From assembly GCA_013396915.1 (NCBI GenBank), contig VWZL01004359.1, forward strand, positions 1-64,000: a stretch of 64,000 bases of DNA. The letters are read 5' to 3'. Within the stretch, counting starts at the first letter, position 1. Each line of letters starts with the position of its first letter. Below the pieces are notes generated by a model. That model ran no database searches, was not told the origin of the DNA, and saw nothing but the letters and a program-made list of their open reading frames with translations. Shown here piece after piece: positions 52,787 to 61,465 of the stretch. The position numbers and the translations under genes are program-made. This DNA is from Stercorarius parasiticus (taxonomy: Eukaryota; Chordata; Aves; Charadriiformes; Stercorariidae).

Positions 52787-54208
52787 ATGTCAAAAAACTC
52801 AACAGACAACTCAACTAACCCTCACTCAGCTCCTCTAGGTCTGTTCCTGGGAAGCATTTCACTGACCACTATTGTCATGAATATATTAGTACTATGTGCT
52901 GTGAAAACTGAAAAGAAGCTGCAAACAGTTGGCAATTTATACATTGTCAGCCTCTCTATTGCAGATCTTATAGTTGGTGCAGCTGTTATGCCTCTGAATA
53001 TTGTTTATCTCCTAAATCGTGTGTGGACTCTAGGCTTACCAGCCTGTTTGTTCTGGCTGTCAATGGATTATGTGGCCAGTACTGCATCCATTTTCAATCT
53101 CTTCATCTTGTGCATTGACCGTTATCGTTCAGTTCAGCAACCACTGCAATATCTCAAGTATAGAACAAAAATGAGAGCATCGCTCATGATTTTGGGGGTT
53201 TGGTTGCTCTCTTTCACGTGGGTCATTCCAATCCTAGGTTGGCATGTTTTTGCTAATAACGGGGAAAGGAAAGTAGAAAAAAACAAGTGTGAAACTGAAT
53301 TCTCTGAAGTCACCTGGTTTAAAGTGTTGACAGCCATTGTCAATTTCTACGTACCCTCTATCATGATGTTATGGTTCTACTATAAAATATTCAGAGCTGT
53401 TCGAAAACACTGTCAGCACCGAGAGCTCATCAATGGATCACGTCAGTCTTTCTCAGAAAAAAAAACCATACATCATAGTAAGAGGAAGGACAAGCAAAAT
53501 ATTTGCCTCCAAAAGCAAATCTTATATGAGAACAGCTCTCCCAAAGACAAGCAAAGCTCCCCCCAGCCCAAAGATATGGAGGCAGAACTTCATTTCAGTA
53601 ATCCTGACAAGTCTTCAGAGGCATTTGTTGGCAAGAATAATAGGGAAGTCGTTAAATGGAGCTGTTTTCCTCTCACCACTGCCCAGTCTGAGCCAGATAA
53701 AGCTGAAAAGAAGCGCGTGTGTGTAACAGAAGAGAACGAAAATGAAGAGGAGCCTTGCTCACAAGACAGTGACTTAAGTGATGCATCAGATAACCACACT
53801 TTCACAGAGGAGTTACCCTGTACACAGCACTCCAGCCCTAACCCTGAAAGAGCCTGCAGTCCTCAGGAAAAGACTGAGAACAGGGATTTCAGAGGACTGA
53901 CTTACCTGAGGAAAACCTGGCAAAGTCTGCATGCCCGTTCCAAAAGGCACACTCAAGGACTGCACGGGAACAGGGAGAGGAAAGCAGCCAAGCAGTTAGG
54001 GGTCATAATGGCAGCCTTTATGCTGTGCTGGATTCCCTATTTTGTATTATTTATGGTAATAGCTTTCCATGGCCATAAAAAATTTTCAGAATTACACATG
54101 TTCACTATATGGCTTGGCTATGTGAACTCCACCTTAAATCCATTCCTGTATCCTCTTTGTAATCAGAATTTCAAGAAGACATTCAAAAAGATCCTTCACA
54201 TTCATTAA
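52787..54208 (+). CDS. HRH1: Histamine H1 receptor (single coding exon)
   Basis: A 473-residue class A GPCR (human HRH1 is 487) that binds histamine at the plasma membrane and signals through Gq and phospholipase C. Visible features: an extracellular N-terminus with two N-glycosylation sequons (N4, N8); seven hydrophobic segments; N32 in TM1; D60 in TM2; C87 and C168 for the TM3-ECL2 disulfide; the amine-binding aspartate D94 in TM3 (WLSMDYVAS); DRY at 111-113; W139 in TM4; K179, T182 and N186 in TM5 (WFKVLTAIVNFY); CWIPYF at 414-419 with F422 in TM6; Y445 in TM7; NPxxY as NPFLY at 451-455. These match the H1 ligand-site residues rather than H2, H3/H4 or muscarinic receptors. The very long third cytoplasmic loop (about 204-399) is the divergent part, with an acidic stretch at 315-332. 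The start is the first ATG of the exon, with A at -3. The frame is intact with no stops, as expected of an intronless HRH1 coding region. Confidence 0.97.
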   Translation: MSKNSTDNSTNPHSAPLGLFLGSISLTTIVMNILVLCAVKTEKKLQTVGNLYIVSLSIADLIVGAAVMPLNIVYLLNRVWTLGLPACLFWLSMDYVASTASIFNLFILCIDRYRSVQQPLQYLKYRTKMRASLMILGVWLLSFTWVIPILGWHVFANNGERKVEKNKCETEFSEVTWFKVLTAIVNFYVPSIMMLWFYYKIFRAVRKHCQHRELINGSRQSFSEKKTIHHSKRKDKQNICLQKQILYENSSPKDKQSSPQPKDMEAELHFSNPDKSSEAFVGKNNREVVKWSCFPLTTAQSEPDKAEKKRVCVTEENENEEEPCSQDSDLSDASDNHTFTEELPCTQHSSPNPERACSPQEKTENRDFRGLTYLRKTWQSLHARSKRHTQGLHGNRERKAAKQLGVIMAAFMLCWIPYFVLFMVIAFHGHKKFSELHMFTIWLGYVNSTLNPFLYPLCNQNFKKTFKKILHIH

Positions 54209-55140
54209 TATCGGTCTGATTTTTTTGAGCTAAAAAGCAGCTCAAGAGTTCAACCAAACAAAATGTTCCAGTTTCAAAGACAAACACCATGGGTAAAGTA
54301 GAAGACTTTGGAAAACTGTAATTTATAAACAAGTGTTAGTAAAAGTGGGAAATGTGCATTTAACATCTTTAACACATTTGAAGAAGAACTAAGACAGATC
54401 AGGAATCTGATAAACTCAGGGGCAATCTCAGAACTGTTACACTGTTGTACACATTTTACAATTTGAGATTACCTATTTCTTCATGTAGAACAAAAACTGG
54501 AGATACAAATAGAGACCTTCAGTGATTATAAATTATTCATCTACAGAAAAGGAAGAAATAGAATAACATTTCTGTGACTGGCCAAATATATTTTTCTCTT
54601 TCAACTTGCTCCATTTAAACACGGGAACACATTGCTTGTGAAGGGAGATCTGCAAGTGGAGGTATTTTGCATAGTCAAAGAAAGAAGCTTCAGCTGTTTA
54701 AAAAAGTCTACCCTGTTTATTTATAGCTTCCCTCAAATCGTAAACTTTTTTCTGATGTCAAGTCCTATTGTAACCTACCGTATCTCTTTGATATCATGCT
54801 TGCTTCATTTATACCTGTACATGTTAACTTCACTGAAAAAAAATACAGTGTTTTTATGTCCTAGAAATTTTGCTAAGATTTTCCATACTCAACATACTAT
54901 CACTATTTATTCAAGAGGGGTATGCTGTTGTTGCTAGACTTACAGAATATAGTTGATTATAGACTACACATATTTTCATCTTCCTACAAGTTGGCAAATC
55001 ACCTAAGCATGTAGTGGCAATACTAATCCATCCATCCTTATCTTGTAGTAGGCAAACTCTTCCTACTATAATGAGGCAAACTCATGAGCAACAACTCAAG
55101 CTTGCAAAACAGAAAATAAAATACATGAAGTATGTTTACC
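54209..55140 (+). other. HRH1: HRH1 3' UTR (candidate extent)
   Basis: AT-rich sequence directly after the stop codon with no coding potential. AATAAA at 55,115-55,120, followed about 20 bases later by a T-rich stretch (ttttttatcctt), is the first canonical polyadenylation signal I find downstream. Actual cleavage could use a variant hexamer earlier or a later site. Confidence 0.45.
55115..55120 (+). terminator. HRH1: Candidate polyadenylation signal AATAAA
   Basis: Canonical hexamer in agaaaataaaatac, with a T-rich downstream element from 55,141. It lies 0.9 kb after the HRH1 stop. Confidence 0.45.
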
Positions 55141-55216
55141 TTTTTTATCCTTGATATTTAATTGCATTTTATAAATCATGCTGTAAATGTTGTAAAATAT
55201 TTCAGGAGAAACACAA

Positions 55217-55335
55217 TAATAGAATACTCTAGGTTGGAAGCGATCTCAAGAAGACATCTCAGTGCAACCTACAACTCAAAGTTGGGCTGGCTTCGATATT
55301 ACATCATGTTGCTCAGGGCCTCGTGAGCAAGCATC
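55217..55335 (-). mobile_element. CR1 LINE 3' tail, antisense, diverged
   Basis: On the plus strand the fragment reads agaatactctaggttggaag, then cgatctcaag and gttgctcaggg, the reverse complement of a CR1 3' UTR (ggttggaagggacct-type start). It is heavily diverged and truncated. It immediately follows the putative end of the HRH1 transcript. Confidence 0.8.
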
Positions 55336-58300
55336 TGTAAAAACAGCTTTATCTGGAAAAGCTGGGAGGCAGCCTTCAAAGAGGAGTTTGCAGTGAACAG
55401 TCACTCTGCCAACTTTGAGCATTCATTTGCTCAGCCATTGATTTAACTGTTTCTAAGTACTAACTAATTATCAAAACCAGACATGCACTGTTATACAACC
55501 GGAATCAAGCCCCTCTTACTAAGTGCAATCAGGTATAGATGTCTTCCCAAAGGAAGAAAATATAGTTCCATAGTGGCATATGTTGCATGAGCTAACTTAC
55601 CAGGAAGCTTACAACTTCACAGAACAACTACACCAAAACAAAAAAAAAGAGTATACTGATTGGGGAGCAGAAAGGAAAATTGAGGCAGAGGAGATCTCAG
55701 ACCCTATATTAGCTGAACATCTCAAGATCACATACCTCCTTGTTTGTAGCACACTAGTAAAGTATTCATTCCTATTCTTCTGCTATGGAACTCAGTGAAT
55801 GTTTTGAGCAAACACTGTGGAGTATGTTAGTTTTAAGAAGAAATCCCAGAACCAGATAACTTCAACAGCTAAAGTCACATTTGCATGTAATGATGAGTTT
55901 ATATAAGTCTTTTCCATACATTTTGGGAAGGATGATTAGAGAGGCATCCTGAAGGTTCAATGTAAACAGAATATCCTCCCATTCATTGTGTTGTGCTGAT
56001 GAATTTACCACTTCCTGAATGCTTTCTTGCTTCTGAAATTGCTCAGTTAGCTTAACAACAAAGTTCTGATGGAACTGGAACTCCTTCAATTGAGTACTGT
56101 AAAGAATTTGGTGGGATGAGTTGAAGGGATGTTCTGTGTAATACCTTCATTCCATCAGAAGCGAAAAATGGTAGTTTAATAGTTGGAGGAGAAATTCTGA
56201 ATTCTGTGTTCTTAGTTAATGATCTTGAGATCTTAGAGTCTCTGTGTGCCACGTGTGCCTATTTTGTAAAGCGAATATGACAAGACTTACAGTAACAATG
56301 CAACACTTAGGATAATGTTTGCAGGATGCTCATAAATTTTGGATATAATACACTAACTAAATGCAAACTATTATTATCCGCTGTCAGTTTTATTTCTCTG
56401 AATTAAACACCTGAATGTCAATAGTTGTGCTTAAAGTATTCAATATTAAATGAAGCCCTAATATCTCTGCATTTGAATAAATTGGAAAAATGTGTTAAAG
56501 GAATAAACTTAAATTCAGTCTATTTCAATGTATCATACAAGATTCAGAGATTAATTGACTTTGGTCTCAAGTAGCATGCAGGAAAAACTGCAATTAGGGA
56601 ACTCAAATCTAGGAGAAAAAAAGGCAAAATACAGAGACAGAATATAGAAGCAGCAAAATTCATTCTAGAAGTCAGGCAGCTTTTTCACTGCAGGAGCACT
56701 ATCTGCACAAGTAGTAAAATACTCCTTCTTTTGGACTACAAAGCAGCATCTTTTGAAACATAGGCACTAATCCAATGGCCTTTCACAAACAATTGCTCAG
56801 ATTCACAGCCATTATGATATTTTTTTCTATTATGACATGCAACAGCAATTCCAGCCAAAATGGTTGGTAATTTAGGTGATCCCTGAGGAGATAAAAAAGC
56901 AGCACACTAAGTCAGCTACAGTTATTAGTGTACACTGCTGAAACATGCTCACTCAAGGCTACTTAGAGTTATCAAGAAGTCTGTCCTCTTGATCATGACA
57001 ATTGCCTTTTCTGACTTTAAAATATATTAATACATGAAACAGCAACCTGAACAAAATAACTGAAAACTTGGTCTAAAAATTATGATGATTATAACAAATA
57101 CCTCTGGTACAATATACAATACAAGAATATTCAAACACTGAACAGCTAAGCCTAGGCAGAAAAAACTCCCTGAATATTTTTTCTCTCCCTTCATTTTTGT
57201 CTGTAATCTTAGTGTAACTATGTTAATAATAAAGACAGGAGAAGTTATCATAGTAGGCTTCTCTGATGTGATAGCTATAGTAGATAATAATAAAATAGGA
57301 AAACGGGATACCGCCTATTTTAAACTTCCAATTAGCAAGGTACCTAACAGGAATTATCAGTTTATTTTACTGAATAGGCAATTCAAATGGCTCTGGATGT
57401 AAGAGAAGCGGAGGAAAGCAAGTTAGGGTAAGGAATGGAGAAGCCTACTACCACATGGGGCCAAGCCTCAAGAGAATATTACAGGTGTGGTTTCCTGTAA
57501 AATATTTTCAAGGTTTTCCAGTTAATAAACAAGGTCAGAGGATGTACAGCTTTAAGAGAATATAACAAATTTCTTGGAATGGCTTGGACTGAAGTTCTAC
57601 TTTGATTAAGGTGTGGTGAGAAAACCAACCTCGCTTTTAAGAGGCAGAAAAATATATCCTCGCATTTTTTTCTGTATCAGTGGTGACATCTAGCGGGTAT
57701 TGAGAACGATTCTGGGCTTCTGCATCAAATACAGTGTATCGTGGAAGTTTATTAAAGGAGGGGTGCAATTACCAAGTGGATCCTGCCATCTAGTACATGT
57801 TTCTCTTCCCATATTATTTTCAGAAAATGTGTCACTCAATAAAGGAAATTTTAGTGTAGGTGCACATTTTTACTTCATTCCATCATCTAAAAGGACTCCA
57901 TTACATTCTCCGTGAGACCACTTTGTGATGCACTTTGTGATAGCACAATAAATGAAAATAACTGAAAGATTCACTTTAAAAATGTATTTCTAATCCTAAA
58001 ATATTAATACAGAAGCACTGTAGACACCTCTGAATAGTTAGAAGAATTAGAAGATAAAAAGAACAATTAATGTTAACATTGTGTGACAAATAGCTCATGA
58101 AAACAGTTTAAACTCAATATACCAAATTCCAGATTATCTTTAAAGATTGTACATACCTGACACCAAAATAAATAATTTCTACGCAGTGAGCTTACAGTCT
58201 AAAATAGAAATATAAAAAATCAAATGTGAGATGTACACTCTATACATGCACAGACCCATGAGCACGCATTCCAGGCTACTACAGAATTGTTGTTCGAGCT

Positions 58301-58640
58301 CTCCACCAGTTAAATAGTGTAAGAGTTCCCACTGAAAGAGATGCACATGTGTGTATGGCAATGGTTAAAACCATATTGACATCTGGTAAGTCTAATAATG
58401 TTTCTATTGTAACAATATTTGTATCCCTTATGATTTTGCTTTGTCTACCAAGATATCTTGTGTTTAAACCCTCATCTGTTTCAACTAAAATATGCTTTAA
58501 ATGAAATACGCAGCACCCGTTGCTATACATTGTCACTGTGTAAATAAAATGAATGCCTACTGTGTCATTAAATTGAATGCCTTGAGTAAAATCAAATGCC
58601 TTTTATTTTGATCAGGCATAACTTAGCCTTCAAAACCACC
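55336..58640. other. Gene-free intergenic region
   Basis: Between HRH1 and the second CpG island. No recognisable gene or RNA. A 12-base tandem (cactttgtgatg/cactttgtgata) lies at 57,919-57,942. Confidence 0.5.
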
Positions 58641-58644
58641 ACTG

Positions 58645-58715
58645 TCAGACCTGGGACCTGAACTCAGGTCTCCTACCTGGCAATGCTAATTTCCTCCTCA
58701 CTAGATATGAATAAT
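58645..58715 (-). mobile_element. Possible tRNA-derived SINE head (ancient)
   Basis: On the minus strand the segment reads tagtgaggaggaaattagca, then ttgccaggtaggagacctga and gttcaggtcccaggtc. This resembles the tRNA-related head of old amniote SINEs: an A-box-like tagtg-gga--aattagca, a spacer, and a B-box-like gagttcaggtccc. The match is by eye and degenerate, the family is not determined, and a diverged pseudo-tRNA is an alternative. Confidence 0.4.
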
Positions 58716-60611
58716 CCCTCAGCTCTTTGAGGGGTAACAACTGTTTCTCTGTATCATGTCAAAATGCTCATAGGAGAGGCACCCACCTGTGCTGGAGAAG
58801 TTAGTGACAATGCTCACAGAAGTGTACCAACATGGCAACTGCAAGACAATACCTTTTTCAGCGTACTCCTACTTTCTTCCACTACCATTCGAGTATTCAT
58901 TGCTACAACAGACTTTTAATTTTGCAGTGTCCCACTCTTGCAGCAGTAACAGGTATACAGCATAGGACTACATGACTTCTGACAGTTCTTTTTGTAAATA
59001 AATTGATGGAATAGTTCTGCCAGGTTCTTCTTGCATTTTGTGATCTTGTTCACTGAGAATGTTGTATAAAATTCATTTAAATCATTAAATGGAAAGCACT
59101 ATATAAACCTAAATAAATATTATTTTTATTAAAATTTATAACAGAATCTAATCTGAAGTAAATAGTTCTGAGAAGTTATCTTCTCCAAAACACATTGAGT
59201 CCATATTTGCCAAGAATGGATGGGTTTGAATCTGCTTCGATTTTATTGTCATCTTCAATTCCAGGATGATTTTCCCCTGCTTGGGGAAATTGAAAGTCCT
59301 CTCTGTGGAAATACATGCCAAAAACACCGAACAGATTTGTTCCTTGTTTTTAAAGGGCCGATATTCTAGTTGATTACTATTCTCATGTTTATTACAGACA
59401 CTTGTATTTGCTCACAGGAAGATCTCACAAGGTAAACCATATCTGCAACAATCAGTCAACTACAGCATAAATCTCCAATTAACTTTGTTATAGCCACTCT
59501 CTTGAAGATCCCAGGCACAGAGAGATCTTTGACTGAAGCTGCCTCTTTCTCTTGCATTGTAAGATTTTACTGCAGTGTGCTCATATGTATACATCAGCAG
59601 TTTCGTGTGTAAATCTCAAGTTCATTTTGCAGGTCAGCTAGTCTGTATGAAAAATGAAAGACTGCAAGCCCACCAGAAATATCTTCCATTTCCCAGAAGC
59701 TACAAGTGTTGTGCAGAAACCTAACTCCTAGGGTCTGATTTCTTTTCAGGTATGACATGTCTAAGTGAGACAATATGGGGACGCGAGCTCATAGAAGACT
59801 GTCCCTCTGCCCTGTGTTGGTATTATTTCTCATGACCTATGTTATGTGCTGACAGCTGTTTCATAAACCATGTTATGAAACTGGAAATGTTCAAAGGCAA
59901 GGAATCTAAGCTAGGTTATAGTTCTATGCAGACTGGGTAACAACATTCCAGCTATTTTGATGGGATGTCATCAATGTTCCCTTTCTATTTCATGTAAAAA
60001 GAGAATACAAAGACTGAAAAGTGCTAAAATAAAATATTTTCCAGCCTTGGGGAAATAAACTGCAGCACTGAGCTATGAAGTGTCCGCCAGAGTAAAGGTA
60101 TAACCAATACTAATAGAGTAAGTGGCATGCAGTACGAGGAATTGTAGAATTTTACGGAGGTAATGCAGTTAGATTCAAGGCATAGCATCTACAGCAAACT
60201 TCCCAAGTTCATTCCATTTGTTTTATTTGTAAAATTCCTGGAAGTTCTATTCAGCCCATGCTCCACAGCAAAGTCCTCTATCCAAAACATCATGTCCAAA
60301 TTTGCATAATCAGCAGCACTGAAAATTTTTCCTTAATGCTGCCTGAACAATTGTCTTTGTGTGACCTTACCCATGCTTATCTGACTGGCGACTTTTCCTC
60401 TGAGTCTTACTTCCAGTGTTGTTGGCAGTTTCTGCAATATGGGTGTTACTGCACTATTGCGTGCTCCAAAACAGAAGGCAGCTCTGGCAAATTTGTTTTC
60501 CCTGACAGGTAAATGACAGGTAAACTATCTAAAGAAGTAATGCTTGTTTTGTAGAAAACATACTTTGTTTTGTATTCTAGATCTGCAAAAATCAATATAG
60601 ACTCATTAAAA
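58716..60611. other. Gene-free intergenic region
   Basis: No recognisable gene. A perfect 7-bp stem with a 5-base loop lies at 59,271-59,289. The piece at about 59,085-59,130 (ggaaagcactatataaacct then aaataaatatt) looks like the tail of an old LINE or SINE, but too little remains to name it. Confidence 0.45.
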
Positions 60612-60930
60612 AATTCAGGTTGGAAGGGACTTCTGGATGCCATCTAGTCCAACCTCCAGCTCAAAGCAGAGCTAACATCAAAGCTAGATCATGTTGCTCA
60701 GGTGCTTGTGCAGTCAAGTCCTCAAGGATGGAGATTACAAAGTCTCTCTGGAAACCTATTCCAGTGCTTCACCAGCCATATTAGGCAAATTTTTCCTTAT
60801 AATATATTCATTTGGAATTTTCCTTGTTTTGACATGTGCCCTTTTCCTTCCCGCTTTTTGCTGTGCATCTCCGAGAAGAATTTGCCTCCATCTCCTCCAC
60901 ATTAGGTTACATAAGACTTCCATTACATCC
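60612..60930 (-). mobile_element. CR1 LINE 3' end, antisense
   Basis: The plus strand reads ggttggaagggacttctgga, then catctagtccaacctccagc, gttgctcaggtg and cctattccagtgcttcacca. This is the reverse complement of a CR1 3' UTR and the adjoining ORF2 end. It stops about 30 bases before CpG island 2. Confidence 0.9.
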
Positions 60931-61119
60931 TTCCGTTAGATGTAGCCGACTGCTTCATTTTTCACGGGTGCCACGAGCGGCGCAATGACCCTACCTCAAA
61001 CTTGCCGGCCTGCTCGCACACTTGTCACACAGGGGCAGTACAGCAGGGGCTGGCGGGGCGCTGAGGGGAGCGGGCCCCCTCTGCCATAGTGGTCCGACAG
61101 GGAGGGACTCGCCTCACCG

Positions 61120-61312
61120 GCTGGCTGACTGACTGACTGGACGGACGGATGGACTGACTGGATGGATTGACTGACTGACTGACTGACTGGACCGACGAAC
61201 CGACTGGCTGGGCTGGGCTGGACTGGACTGGACTGACCTGACTGGACGGACGGACGGACGCACGGAACAAACTGACTAACCGACCGACCGACCAACTGAA
61301 CGGACTGACTCA
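61120..61312 (+). repeat. Imperfect tetranucleotide repeat (GACT/GACG/GATG)n
   Basis: About 190 bases with a four-base period, mixing ctga, ggac and gacc units, including ttgactgactgactgactga-type runs and cggacggacggacg. It lies inside CpG island 2, 100-290 bases upstream of the CRE. Because four is not a multiple of three, its translation gives repetitive S/V/Q-rich peptide on the minus strand, which explains a spurious long frame there. Confidence 0.95.
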
Positions 61313-61408
61313 CCGCCCTCCCACCCTGATGGGCCGGGGCGGGCCGGCCCCGCCTCAGGCCGAGCCAACCCGCCCGCCGCGCGTGCGTAACGGGCGCCGC
61401 CGCCACGA

Positions 61409-61416
61409 TGACGTCA
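61409..61416 (+). promoter_or_regulatory. ATG7: Perfect CRE palindrome (CREB/ATF site)
   Basis: TGACGTCA, the full palindromic cAMP-response element, 25 bases upstream of an ETS site and 50 bases upstream of the end of the proposed first exon. Full CREs near transcription starts of CpG-island promoters are commonly functional for CREB/ATF family factors. Use here is inferred. Confidence 0.7.
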
Positions 61417-61439
61417 CTCCGCCGTGCCAAGTGGGCAAT

Positions 61440-61465
61440 GCCGGAAGTAGAGAGCAACGCAGCCG
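61440..61465 (+). other. ATG7: Putative non-coding exon 1 of ATG7 (3' edge defined, 5' edge uncertain)
   Basis: The right edge is AGCCG|GTGAGC with the GT at 61,466-61,467. The start site is probably within tens of bases of the ETS site, so the left coordinate is only nominal. No ATG7 coding sequence (expected to begin in a later exon) is recognisable up to 64,000. Confidence 0.4.
61441..61448 (+). promoter_or_regulatory. ATG7: ETS-family site CCGGAAGT
   Basis: A perfect core of the kind bound by GABPA/ELK factors, which often set the start site in TATA-less promoters. Its position 18 bases before the donor means it may lie at or just within exon 1. Confidence 0.6.

Noticed and set aside
52638..52838. 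66-residue frame overlapping the HRH1 start
   Set aside because: Its start lies inside the intron before the strong acceptor, so it should be absent from spliced mRNA. It has no recognisable features.
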